Source of the DNA: Clostridia bacterium
GTDB lineage: Bacteria > Bacillota > Clostridia > Oscillospirales > CAG-272
Reading direction: 5' to 3'
Assembly: GCA_017471825.1 (NCBI GenBank)
Contig: JAFURQ010000016.1
Span: forward strand, 1 to 39,552
Length of the DNA: 39,552 bases
Shown here: one piece after another, positions 24,101-31,690 of the stretch
How the letters are laid out: each line of letters opens with the position of its first letter
Position numbering within the stretch: the stretch's first letter is position 1
Notes under the pieces: generated by a model
The model's database searches: none
Told to the model about the DNA's origin: nothing
What the model saw: only the letters and a program-made list of their open reading frames with translations
Position numbers and translations under genes: made by a program

Positions 24101-25491
24101 CAGAGCTCATCCTCAGCCCCGACGGAACAAGCATAGGTGAGGGCGCGTTTGGCGAGTGTGCCGCCCTCGGTACAGCCACCCCCGTCATCAACCTTGAATT
24201 TTCTGAGTATATCGGCGAGTATGCCTTCGCTTATACGGGCATAACCGAAGCAAATCTTTCAGCCGCAAAATCCATCGGTGATTTCGCGTTTATGAAGGAT
24301 CTTCGCGCCGACGGTACACGCACCCCCTTTGCAGTAACTCTTGGCGAGGCGGTTGAGTACATAGGCGATAACCCCTTCGCAATGTGCGCTCTCGAGCCCT
24401 TCACCTCTTCGGTTGTTGAGAAGGTTAACGGTGTAGAGTACATCCGCGAAATCAGCACCTTTGATATAAGCGATAACGTCAAGGTTATCGACGGCTCGCT
24501 CTACTGCGTTGTGCCCTACGGCCTTGAGCTCACAGTCTATACAGGCACGGGCGAGAGCGCTACCGTAGCAGACGGTACAGTACGACTTACCGCACTCTCC
24601 TTCGCAGGAAGCGACGTAGTAAACGTTCATCTTCCTCATACCCTCAACTCCGTAGGCGACAAGGCGTTCTACAAGTGTGACAGCCTCTCGCTCGTCGAGT
24701 TCAAGAGCTACTACGCTCCCATACTTGAGGAGGAGTTTGACCAGAATTACCACGACTCCTACGACAATATCCCCGCAACGGGCGAATACGAATTTAACCG
24801 TACCGTAGACTCCTCGAATACCGAGACGGTTTATAAGCAGGGCCTTGGCATCGTTCCGTACTATATGTGGAACGTTGCGACAGGCACCAAGTACAGCAAC
24901 GTCTATTACGGTGCAAACTTTGTTGACCGCATAGGCTACTACGATGCAGACCTCATAATGATAAGCCCCTCAAACGGTGAATCCTATGAAACCTTCATCT
25001 ACGGTCAGTACTTCAAGACGGTTATTAACGGCGCGCTTGCGGCAGATGACGTAACCCTCGCGGCAATCAAGGCAATAAACGCACTGCCAAATCCCGTTCT
25101 GCTTGAGCACGAGGCGCTCGTTATTGCGGCGCGTGAGGCGTACGACAGAATCGGTAGCCCCGAGCAGAGAGCTCTCATTACCGATCTCTACGCGGCACTC
25201 CAGACCGCAGAGAAGAGAATCTCGGTATTCAAGCAGGAGCAGAATCAGGAAAACACCCCTGACGAAGCCCCCGATACACAGACCCCCGTAACCGACGGTG
25301 ATAAAGGCAACGATACCGTTGTAGCGATAATCGTTACCGCCGTTCTCATCGCCGTTGCCACAGCGGCAATCCTTGTCAGATATTTTGCCGACAGGAAAAA
25401 TAAAGCAGCCCCCTCTCCGAGTGTCCAATCGGAGAATGAGGCGCCCATCGCCGCACAGGAAGAAAACGGCAACGACTCAACCAACAATTAA
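18127..25491 (+). CDS. Giant cell-surface subtilase (S8) with PA domain, Ig-like domains and BspA-type LRR repeats
   Basis: A 2454-aa exported protease. The signal peptide ends near AFA-EQ (about residue 32), followed by a pro-region. The S8 triad is Asp212 (VAVLDTGLDYTH), His286 (NNHGTHVSG) and Ser607 (SGTSMACPNMAG). A PA domain (about 461-545, GKIALVRRGSTTFEEKA) is inserted between His and Ser, as in lactocepin/C5a-peptidase proteases. Downstream come fibronectin-like beta domains, two Big_2-like Ig domains (about 1145-1228 and 1278-1358) and about 27 BspA-type LRR_5 repeats marked by IGxYAF (about 1385-2185). A three-helix segment of the AYDxL type (about 2310-2365), an acidic linker, one membrane helix (about 2397-2417) and a short charged tail end the protein. 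No LPXTG was seen, so it is anchored by the helix. Likely role: degrade proteins at the surface, with LRRs for binding host or matrix proteins. The ribosome-binding site AAAGG is about 13 bases from the ATG. Confidence 0.92.
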   Translation: MKKRTLTRVASSLLVLLLAVVLLVSAVMPAFAEQAYEAAYIKQLDSVNTNYEQYLDGSVVQKLPDTVKDTDEISVIVQLDGSVTILDAYQGTDKTMSLPEYALSEEAMDIRKNINAERKRILAALDEEGISYTAGANYNTVLAGFEIVIVAKDFEDTCDILGDSATAIVGEVYEPCETQLVENEVDYYEDTGIFDTSDYAYDGSGMVVAVLDTGLDYTHSAFDVSRFTSSSLGLTKEQVAAILADTEAAARVEGLTADDVYLNDKVPFSFDYADSDPDVYSIHNNHGTHVSGVIVGKDDVITGVAPNAQLVSMKIFSDTYDSARTSWILAALDDCVALGVDVINMSLGTACGFSREMDKEAVGGVYDKIRAAGISMVVAASNSYNSTYGSEKNGNLGLTSNPDSATVGSPSTYDGALSVASIMGEKTPYLLYGDTIMYFVEASNSAQDEKNFFNEILPAGTDSMKVEYVVIPGSGRPADYTGLDMTGKIALVRRGSTTFEEKANAAQKAGALGIIVYNNVAGDIKMNSGTTTIPICSIGQDDGELLAAAGGGTLSISRDQKSGPFISDFSSWGPTPDLGIKPEITAHGGNILSAVTGGTYDRLSGTSMACPNMAGFVALLRQYVTDAFPEIANDPVEVAALVNRLFMSTADIMFNKNGLPYAVRKQGAGLANLTSATETTAYIMTYDRLDGSLMDKTKIELGDDPDKTGVYTLTFSVNNFGTYDLTYDLNAYVMTEGVSDTRTHKGETTVTEEGYILGGATVTVISVDGEAGNGKRITVPAGSIVDLTVQITLSNEDKKYLDESFENGMYVEGFITLDAVSGTEVDLVTPYLAFYGDWSEAPIFDLDYFETNKDELDDSIATLDKTLPDAYATRPIGGIELDYVNYLGSYYFLQDPKNQTISANREYVSLSNVEGTIKSFRYVWAGMLRNAARIVITVTDSSTGEVVFERTEYDVRKSYGDGGSIYPANVDVEFDAAEHNLKNNTKYDVKLQAYLDYDNDGLETNKSNTFEFPLYADFQAPAITDCEFYTEYDKANYKMRLYAKMAVYDNHYAMAMQVGYITLEQLDGQLSPTLKGFDRYPVPVYSNRNDTTYVTYELTDYIYDIKANAYNKNTFTVACYDYALNEATYEIPLPDEFIDFYFEADDELTYDAETDSYALTLSPNQVYSLNPLAYPTTEWADLLEYSCANTKVAKVVNNRVIAVGSGVATIIVKSPNTDDYTTVRLTVLSEDDPNYRWFDKPVADVFKLTGYETLKAYYFLSNTDRDIGATGDEVIFNTTSYSLAMFPSESVWLKYKLDAYFPEATEVIFESSNDKIVTIDQNGVITAQAEGFSSVSVRVLLDGNSTFYSETVEIEVKDPFVTNNGPVLNNYFGLGGTVTIPEDLMITSIGNYAFSNYDYIAKGEGDEISDEDPTTTKITFLGDSTIKKVIIPEGVESIGAYAFANLTALEEVVIPSTLMSIEYGAFYGCTNLKKVTGIEHVKLFNKEAFFGCNLSGTISLDNAHAISDYAFAGNKNLKQVILPETVSSIGAYAFAADTSLSKVTVKAESPKYGQYVFTGCTALTEFEANTAVIPAGAFAGCTALTKITIGKDVNVIGEFAFYDTGVASFTVAAGNTVFKSQENGSYLTSADGTTLLLVSPTVSGTFTLNDSAITTVGSGAFSANSKIKEVVMPHITSVRDYAFYSCVRLATVTLGELSFIGDYAFASTSLTELPSFADDLSEIGKYAFSFTSLTEVEIPSGMHVGEGAFAECNKITKIVINDGVTVGEGAFMLDRNMNLIDPEEESTLDEFSYVDPDTGKRIYFYVFKSALTTLEIGNDVVIGDAAFFGASALTSVTLGDNVSIGDRAFYNASSLTDIDLSRVKYIGELAFSGDVHYTFTDQYFTSYYIKGNSYVYRYYSPKLRTVDLSSLEYIGNQAFQYCRELESVTLGENLTTVSANAFGACEKLSDVNLEHVVYVKENAFSETAITKADLSGAISVDEYAFIYVEELTELILSPDGTSIGEGAFGECAALGTATPVINLEFSEYIGEYAFAYTGITEANLSAAKSIGDFAFMKDLRADGTRTPFAVTLGEAVEYIGDNPFAMCALEPFTSSVVEKVNGVEYIREISTFDISDNVKVIDGSLYCVVPYGLELTVYTGTGESATVADGTVRLTALSFAGSDVVNVHLPHTLNSVGDKAFYKCDSLSLVEFKSYYAPILEEEFDQNYHDSYDNIPATGEYEFNRTVDSSNTETVYKQGLGIVPYYMWNVATGTKYSNVYYGANFVDRIGYYDADLIMISPSNGESYETFIYGQYFKTVINGALAADDVTLAAIKAINALPNPVLLEHEALVIAAREAYDRIGSPEQRALITDLYAALQTAEKRISVFKQEQNQENTPDEAPDTQTPVTDGDKGNDTVVAIIVTAVLIAVATAAILVRYFADRKNKAAPSPSVQSENEAPIAAQEENGNDSTNN
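22280..24690 (+). repeat. Coding region of about 27 BspA-like LRR_5 repeats
   Basis: Repeats of variable length (about 22-60 aa) each carry an IG-x-x-AF-type signature (for example IGAYAF, IGDYAF, VGEGAF, IGEYAF) followed by C/L-rich strand residues such as LTEVEIP or LKQVILP. The nucleotide sequence is diverged, so these are old protein-level repeats rather than recent DNA duplications. Confidence 0.85.
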
Positions 25492-25508
25492 AGGATGCTG
25501 ACAGAGAT

Positions 25509-26876
25509 ATGAAGAAAATTAGAATATTGCTTTCAGTGCTTTTTCTGCTCGTAGCCGCCGTGCTGATGGTGTCCTGCTCATCCGACACCTCCCCCTACGC
25601 CGATTACGACAAAGAAGGCTACAATGTGAGCGTCAAATATGATGCCAACGGCGGCACCTTCTCAACAAACACCGCCGTCATTGTGGATTCCTACGATATT
25701 TCAAAGCTTCCCGCAAATTCAAGCGGTAAAAAGGAAATAACCCTCGTTTCTCCCGATAACGAGGTAAGAGATCCTCAGAACACCTTTATCGCTTCGCGCA
25801 CAGGATATTTCCTTGCAGGCTGGTATACCGAAAAGCTCCCCGTCACCGACGGGGAGGGTAACCACCTCGATTCAGACGGCAATATCGCCGCCGTATCGGG
25901 CAAGGAGGGCGCATATACCTATTCGGGAAGATGGGATTTTGAAAACGGCACCTTCGCCGTCGATCCCTCAAAGGAATACACCTCACACACCCCCGTGCTC
26001 ACCCTCTATGCGGCGTGGGTACCTCAATTCTCCTTCGAATTCTACGATATAGACACGGGCGAGCTTCTTGATACCTATCAGTTCGACCCGATGTATATAC
26101 AGAGCCTCAAGGTTCCCGTATGGAATACCGAAACGGGTGAGCTCCGTATGAACGAGTTCCCCGAGGTTGAGAACAAAACCTTCAACGGCGTTTACCTCGA
26201 TCCCGCAGGCGAAACCCCCGTAACAGATAGCGAAATAGCGCACACAGGTGTTTTCAACCCTGCAAACGCTACTGCCACAGGCAACGCTATGAAGCTCTAC
26301 CTTGACCTTCTCGACGGCAGATGGTACAACATCTACACCGCCGACCAGTTTATCAAAAATTCGAGCCCCTCGGGCAATTACAATATTCTTGCAGACCTTG
26401 ATTTCACAGACAAGATTTGGAGCACCACCCTTATGCACGGCAACTTCACCGGCACGATAAAGGGCAACGGCTACACCTTCAAGAATATTAACCTCTATCA
26501 GACCGAAACCTCGCAGATTAACACGGGACTTTTCGGCTCTGTTGCAGACTCTGCGGTTATTGAAAACGTTACGTTTGAGAACGTTACTCTCGCAATACAG
26601 ACAGGCTCCAGACTTCCCACCGCAAGCTTCGGACTCTTCGCGGGTACTCTTTACGATGCTACCCTCACGAACGTTGCAATAAGCGGTAAAATCGTGATAA
26701 CCCCCACTCCTCTTATTGATGAAAGCACCACCATAGGTCTGCTTTGCGGTATGGGCGAGCTGCACGGAATAGATATCACGGGTATTCGCCTTGAGGCTCT
26801 CGCGCCCGAGGATGAATACACAGATCCCATCACAGTGACAGCAGACGGCAATACCGTTGTTATCACGGTTGGCTAA
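25509..26876 (+). CDS. Surface lipoprotein with InlB-type (Flg_new-like) repeat and beta-helix/GLUG-like domain
   Basis: A 455-aa lipoprotein (lipobox ending LMVSC). Residues about 40-175 contain an InlB B-repeat-like (Flg_new) fold, with VKYDANGGTF at the start, RTGYFLAGWYTE in the middle and LTLYAAWVP at the end. The C-terminal half (about 300-400) has GLUG/right-handed beta-helix character: GNFTGTIKGNGYTFKNINL, then TGLFGSVADSAVIENVTFEN. Such domains usually bind surfaces or polysaccharides. The gene starts 17 bases after the giant protease stop and 39 bases before oppA, so it belongs to the same transcription unit. It may help position the protease or importer at the cell surface. No catalytic motif is seen. 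Confidence 0.8.
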   Translation: MKKIRILLSVLFLLVAAVLMVSCSSDTSPYADYDKEGYNVSVKYDANGGTFSTNTAVIVDSYDISKLPANSSGKKEITLVSPDNEVRDPQNTFIASRTGYFLAGWYTEKLPVTDGEGNHLDSDGNIAAVSGKEGAYTYSGRWDFENGTFAVDPSKEYTSHTPVLTLYAAWVPQFSFEFYDIDTGELLDTYQFDPMYIQSLKVPVWNTETGELRMNEFPEVENKTFNGVYLDPAGETPVTDSEIAHTGVFNPANATATGNAMKLYLDLLDGRWYNIYTADQFIKNSSPSGNYNILADLDFTDKIWSTTLMHGNFTGTIKGNGYTFKNINLYQTETSQINTGLFGSVADSAVIENVTFENVTLAIQTGSRLPTASFGLFAGTLYDATLTNVAISGKIVITPTPLIDESTTIGLLCGMGELHGIDITGIRLEALAPEDEYTDPITVTADGNTVVITVG

Positions 26877-26915
26877 ACGGTTTTAAATTCAGAATTATTA
26901 TATAGGAGAAAGAAA

Positions 26916-29516
26916 ATGAAGAAAATCATCGCTATGATACTCTGTCTTGTTATGTGCATGAGTATGGCGCTCGTTTTCGCCGGATGCGGTAAGGACGAAA
27001 AGCCCGATGCCTTCGTTATAATGAGTGACGAGCTCGACGGACTTTTCAACCCCTTCTACTCAACCACGGCGGCTGACGGTACCATCGTGTCAATGACGCA
27101 GATAGGTATGCTTACGTCAAAATACACCGGCACCGACGTTGTCGTTGGCTTCGGTGACGACGAAGCGGTTGTAACCAAGGACTACGAGTCCAAGTACAAC
27201 CCGACAACAAAGGAAACCACATACACATTCGTAATCAAGAACGGAATCAAGTATTCCGACGGACAGCCCCTCACCATCGAGGACGTCCTCTTTAACCTCT
27301 ACGTTTATCTTGACCCCGTTTACACGGGCTCATCCACTATGTACTCCACGGATATTAAGGGACTCGCGGCATACAGAACTCAGACCCGCGGCGCAGATTC
27401 CTCCAGCAACAGCGACGAGAGAATCACCAAGGAGTCAAACTCTATGGCAGGGACCCGTATCAACGAGCTTAAAAACCTCTTCCAGAGCATCCGTAAGAGC
27501 AATCCCAACGACCCCGCAACCTACGCTATAATGGCTGCCGCTATCGGCAATCACAGCGTGTCCTCGGGATATAAAAACGCTATTTCAAACAACCCCTCAA
27601 GCGTAACCTCCGAGCAGCTTCTTGCCGACTACGACAAGACCCTTAAGCTCTTCCGTGAGGAGCTTGAATCCGACTACACCGGTGCAAAGGATTCCTACAC
27701 CGAATCTCCCTACAAGGAGCACTCCGAGTTCTCGGACGAGATCTTCTGCTTTATGTTCACCGAGGGCTACGTAGCCGTTGAATATTACAAGGATCCCGCC
27801 AACAACTACAAGGAGGATAAGTCCAAAATAACCAAGCTCACTCCTATGTATAACACCGCTGTATGCAATACCAAGGAGGCGGCAATCAACTTCGTTTACG
27901 AGGATAAGATTTCCACCGAGCTTAATATGATTCTTGACTACTGGGCAACCGCTCAGGAGCTCCGCACCGACTATGCCGCACAGGCAAAGGAGGTTCTCCT
28001 TCACAAGAACATTAAGGACGGCGACCTCGTCGTTGACTCTATCGAGGGTATCGTTTCTCTCGGTCACACCAAGGAGGGCGCAGGCTCCACCATCACCGTA
28101 AACGGCACCGAATATAAGGTAGCGTCCGAACACAACGCAGACGGTACTCCCACCTCGGCTGACGAGTACGACGTTCTTCAGATTACCATCGACGGCATCG
28201 ACCCCAAGGCAGTATGGAACTTCGCCTTCTCGGTCGCACCTCAGCACTACTACGGCGAGGGCTCGTCTGTTGGCGTTGATATTGCAAACAACAAGTTCGG
28301 CGTTGAATTTGCAAGCTTCAGCTTTATGACCGACATCGTTCAGTCGGTTCGTAATATCAAGGTTCCTATGGGCGCAGGCGCTTATAAGGCAACCAACTCC
28401 GCAAACGAGGATAACCCCGACGGCAACCAGTTTTACAGAGATAACGTTGTTTACTTCAAGGCAAACAACTATTTTGAAACCGTCGGCGCCTCTCTTCACA
28501 ATGCAAAAATCGAAAAGGTTCGTTATCAGGTAGTAAGCTCCAACAACGCGCTTAACGCACTTGAAAACGGCTCTGTTCACTACGTAACACCCCAGCTCAC
28601 AGAGAACAACTATGCGCAGATAGACAGACTCGAGGAGGAGGGAATGGTTTCCCTCACCACCGACCAGCTCGGCTACGGTTATATCGGTATCAACGCAAGC
28701 AAGGTTACCGACCTCAATATCCGTAAGGCAATTATGTGCGCTATGAACACCGCCTCCGCTATCGACTACTACCGTACCGGTACCGCGAGCCAGATATATT
28801 GGCCTATGTCCACGGTAAGCTGGGCATATCCCCTCGATGCAAGCGGCAAGCCCAGTGAGGATAACGGCGGACGCGACTATCCTATGATGGGTGAGTTCAG
28901 CAAGGAGGACGCAAAGGCGAACGTTCTTAAATATATGGAGCTTGCAGGCGTCAGCGCAGGCGACGACAAGCTTGATATAACCTTCACCATCGCCGGCTCC
29001 AATCTTCAGGATCACCCCACCTACTCGGTATTCCGTGACGCCGCGGCTCTGCTTAACGAGCTCGGCTGGGAGATCGACGTAGTTCCCGACACTCAGGCTC
29101 TTACCAAGCTTTCCACAGGCTCTCTTGAGGTCTGGGCAGCAGCCTGGGGCTCCACAATCGACCCCGATATGTATCAGGTATATCACAAGAACTCCACCGC
29201 AACAAGCACACTCGCTTGGGGCTATCCCACAATCAAGGCAAACACCAACAGCCAGGAATACCGTATTCTTAACGAGCTCAGCGACCTCATAGATGCGGCG
29301 CGCGAAACCGACGATAAGGTAGAGCGTACCAGACTCTATAAGGAAGCAATGGGTAAGGTTCTCGACCTCGCAGTTGAGCTTCCAGTATATCAGCGCTCAA
29401 CCGTTTACGTTTACAACAGCAACATCATAAGCGCTGACTCTCTCCCCTCGGCAAACGAGCTTAATCCTTATTCCTCGCCCCTTGACAAAATCTGGGAAAT
29501 TGAATTCGTTGACTAA
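26916..29516 (+). CDS. oppA: Oligopeptide ABC transporter substrate-binding lipoprotein (OppA-like, enlarged)
   Basis: An 866-aa lipoprotein (lipobox ending VFAGC, Cys24) of the SBP_bac_5 family. Typical features are LFNPFYSTTAADG near the N-terminus, YTFVIKNGIKYSDGQPLTIEDVLF (about 98-121), the peptide-site strand LGYGYIGINASK with NIRKAIMCAMN, and the C-terminal ARETDD...RTRLYKEAMG and LPVYQRSTVYVY. Usual OppA proteins are about 540-600 aa. The surplus lies mainly between about residues 150 and 430 and contains a helical, charged part (for example YDKTLKLFREELESDYTG). It captures peptides outside the cell for the permease encoded next. AGGAG precedes the ATG. Confidence 0.92.
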   Translation: MKKIIAMILCLVMCMSMALVFAGCGKDEKPDAFVIMSDELDGLFNPFYSTTAADGTIVSMTQIGMLTSKYTGTDVVVGFGDDEAVVTKDYESKYNPTTKETTYTFVIKNGIKYSDGQPLTIEDVLFNLYVYLDPVYTGSSTMYSTDIKGLAAYRTQTRGADSSSNSDERITKESNSMAGTRINELKNLFQSIRKSNPNDPATYAIMAAAIGNHSVSSGYKNAISNNPSSVTSEQLLADYDKTLKLFREELESDYTGAKDSYTESPYKEHSEFSDEIFCFMFTEGYVAVEYYKDPANNYKEDKSKITKLTPMYNTAVCNTKEAAINFVYEDKISTELNMILDYWATAQELRTDYAAQAKEVLLHKNIKDGDLVVDSIEGIVSLGHTKEGAGSTITVNGTEYKVASEHNADGTPTSADEYDVLQITIDGIDPKAVWNFAFSVAPQHYYGEGSSVGVDIANNKFGVEFASFSFMTDIVQSVRNIKVPMGAGAYKATNSANEDNPDGNQFYRDNVVYFKANNYFETVGASLHNAKIEKVRYQVVSSNNALNALENGSVHYVTPQLTENNYAQIDRLEEEGMVSLTTDQLGYGYIGINASKVTDLNIRKAIMCAMNTASAIDYYRTGTASQIYWPMSTVSWAYPLDASGKPSEDNGGRDYPMMGEFSKEDAKANVLKYMELAGVSAGDDKLDITFTIAGSNLQDHPTYSVFRDAAALLNELGWEIDVVPDTQALTKLSTGSLEVWAAAWGSTIDPDMYQVYHKNSTATSTLAWGYPTIKANTNSQEYRILNELSDLIDAARETDDKVERTRLYKEAMGKVLDLAVELPVYQRSTVYVYNSNIISADSLPSANELNPYSSPLDKIWEIEFVD

Positions 29517-29591
29517 TTCATAAAATCATTCACCGTGCCGTAGGGGCAGGGGACACACTCTTCCCCCGCGGTACCGAAATTGGAGTTAAAT

Positions 29592-30587
29592 ATGCTGAAA
29601 TATATACTTAAAAGATTGGGACTGTCCATCCTGATTCTTATCGGTGTATCCATAATCATATACTTCCTCATAAGACTTATGCCCGTTGATTTCATTCAGT
29701 CAAAGGTTGACGCAATGAACCAGGGCGGAGCAACAGTTGACCAGGCGACCGTAGATGCAATGTACAAGATGTACGGCCTCGGTGACGACAGCTTCTGGGG
29801 AATTATGTCAGGATACTTCACGTGGCTGATAGCGCTGTTTCAGTTTGACCTCGGCACCAGCTTTATTCACGCAATACCCGTTTCTCAGGTTATCGTAGAG
29901 CATATGGGCGTTTCCTTCGCGGTTGCCTTTATCGCAACGATATTTGAGTTCCTTATTGCTATCCCCCTTGGTATAACTGCCGCAACTCATCAGTATTCCA
30001 TACGTGACTACATTGTAACAATTCTCGTAATGATAGGCATTTCCTTGCCGTCCTTCTTCTTTGGACAGATGCTGAAGGACGTTCTTGCCATCAAGCTTGG
30101 CTGGTTCCCCGTTTCGGGACTTGTCAACGCTACACAGACCCCCTCGTCCTTCATCGGACTCCTCGGCGACTACCTCTACCATATGGTAATTCCGATTCTC
30201 ACCGTCGTAATACTCAGTATCGGCGGCCGTATGAGAATGACCAGAACCAATATGCTCGAGGTTCTTAACGCCGACTATATCCGTACCGCGAGAGCGAAGG
30301 GTCTTAAGGAGAGCAAGGTAATATATAAGCACGCATTCCGCAATACCCTCATTCCCGTAGTGACCTCTCTTGCAGGACTTCTCCCCTCGCTCTTCTCGGG
30401 TGCTATCATCACCGAGCAGGTATTTGACCTGCCGGGTATCGGTAACGTAGCACTGCAGGCGATGAATAAGGGTGATATTCCGTTCATAATGGGATACAAT
30501 ATGTTCCTCGCAATACTCAGCGTCGTGGGCGTGCTTCTTGCAGACCTCGCATATGCGTTGGTTGACCCCCGTGTAAAATTACAGTAA
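29592..30587 (+). CDS. oppB: Oligopeptide ABC transporter permease (OppB/DppB)
   Basis: A 331-aa inner-membrane permease with about six helices. It begins MLKYILKRLGLSILILIGVS, typical of the DppB family. The EAA loop that contacts the ATPase is TARAKGLKESKVIYKHAFRN. The C-terminus DLAYALVDPRVKLQ is also standard. The ATG at 29592 has GGAG 6 bases upstream; a TTG at 29580 in the same frame would include the ribosome-binding site itself and is rejected. It pairs with OppC to form the channel. Confidence 0.93.
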   Translation: MLKYILKRLGLSILILIGVSIIIYFLIRLMPVDFIQSKVDAMNQGGATVDQATVDAMYKMYGLGDDSFWGIMSGYFTWLIALFQFDLGTSFIHAIPVSQVIVEHMGVSFAVAFIATIFEFLIAIPLGITAATHQYSIRDYIVTILVMIGISLPSFFFGQMLKDVLAIKLGWFPVSGLVNATQTPSSFIGLLGDYLYHMVIPILTVVILSIGGRMRMTRTNMLEVLNADYIRTARAKGLKESKVIYKHAFRNTLIPVVTSLAGLLPSLFSGAIITEQVFDLPGIGNVALQAMNKGDIPFIMGYNMFLAILSVVGVLLADLAYALVDPRVKLQ

Positions 30588-30603
30588 AGGAGGACGTGTC
30601 AGA

Positions 30604-31686
30604 ATGGAAGAAAATAAAGACCTTATTAACGAAACCGACCTGTCCTCAAATGAGGTAGAGGGTATCGCGCCCACCTCGGCAGACACCGAGGCACCTCTTG
30701 ACAAAAATGTAAAGCTTATGTCGCCGACTCGTATGGTCGTGCGCCGCTTCTTCCGCTCAAAGCTCAGTATCATCGGTCTTATAATGGTCATCGGACTTTT
30801 CGTATTCAGCTTCCTCGGCCCCGTGTTCTACAACACCTGGGGTGAGATTGAGCTCGACGAAACGGGTAAAACCCAGTATGCAACCTCGGATTTTGAAATC
30901 GTGGATGCAAACGGCAACACCGTTGAAATCAAGCAGACCATAGAAAAGGAGCTTGCCATCAACTCCCTCGCTCCCCCCTCGCTCGAGCATCCGCTCGGCA
31001 CGGATAAGCAGGGCTACGACGTCTTCGTCCGTCTTATGTACGGCGGCAGAATCTCGCTCATCGTAAGCTTCCTTGCCGTATTCGTTATAACCATACTCGG
31101 CGTCGTCCTCGGCGGTATCGCAGGATACTTCGGCGGCGTTGTCGATAACGTAATAATGCGTATATGCGACGTCCTTATGTGTCTGCCGGGTATTCCGATT
31201 CTGCTTATTATAAGTATGATTCTCGATTCGGCAGAGGTTGACGGAAGATATAAGATTTACCTTCTGATGATTTATCTGACCCTCTTCTCATGGCCCGGCA
31301 CCGCTCGACTTGTAAGAGGACAGATTCTCTCCCTTCGCGAGCAGGAGTATATGGTTGCCGCAGAGGCAATGGGCTACTCCGTTCCGAGAAAAATATTCAA
31401 GCACCTCGTTCCTAACGTTATGCCACAGCTTATAGTACAGATGAGCTTGAGCCTTGGTAGCATGATACTCTACGAGTCAACTCTCTCGTACCTTAACCTC
31501 GGTGTAAAGGCACCCTACGCCGCGTGGGGAACGATGATAAGCATAATATCCAGTGATATGGATATTCTCCAGAACTACTTCAACGTATGGGGCCCTGCGG
31601 GCATCTGTATCGTTATTGCGGTTCTCGGCTTTAACTTCGTCGGCGACGGCCTGCGTGATGCGCTCGACCCGAAGATGAGGAGGTAA
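30604..31686 (+). CDS. oppC: Oligopeptide ABC transporter permease (OppC/DppC)
   Basis: A 360-aa permease. An acidic N-terminal tail of about 40 residues precedes the first helix (LSIIGLIMVIGLFVFSFLGP). An extracellular loop ends in HPLGTDKQGYDVFVRLMYGG, a DppC hallmark. The EAA loop is AAEAMGYSVPRKIFKHLVPN, and the end GDGLRDALDPKMRR is typical. AAAGGAGG lies 10 bases before the ATG. The gene is 16 bases after oppB and 4 bases before oppD. Confidence 0.93.
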   Translation: MEENKDLINETDLSSNEVEGIAPTSADTEAPLDKNVKLMSPTRMVVRRFFRSKLSIIGLIMVIGLFVFSFLGPVFYNTWGEIELDETGKTQYATSDFEIVDANGNTVEIKQTIEKELAINSLAPPSLEHPLGTDKQGYDVFVRLMYGGRISLIVSFLAVFVITILGVVLGGIAGYFGGVVDNVIMRICDVLMCLPGIPILLIISMILDSAEVDGRYKIYLLMIYLTLFSWPGTARLVRGQILSLREQEYMVAAEAMGYSVPRKIFKHLVPNVMPQLIVQMSLSLGSMILYESTLSYLNLGVKAPYAAWGTMISIISSDMDILQNYFNVWGPAGICIVIAVLGFNFVGDGLRDALDPKMRR

Positions 31687-31690
31687 TGAC

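Noticed and set aside
18127-25491. LPXTG sortase anchor at the protease C-terminus
   Set aside because: No LPXTG-type motif precedes the final helix; anchoring by the transmembrane helix is the simpler reading.
27597-29186. 529-codon open frame on the minus strand
   Set aside because: Antisense to the OppA gene; a codon-usage shadow without domain features.
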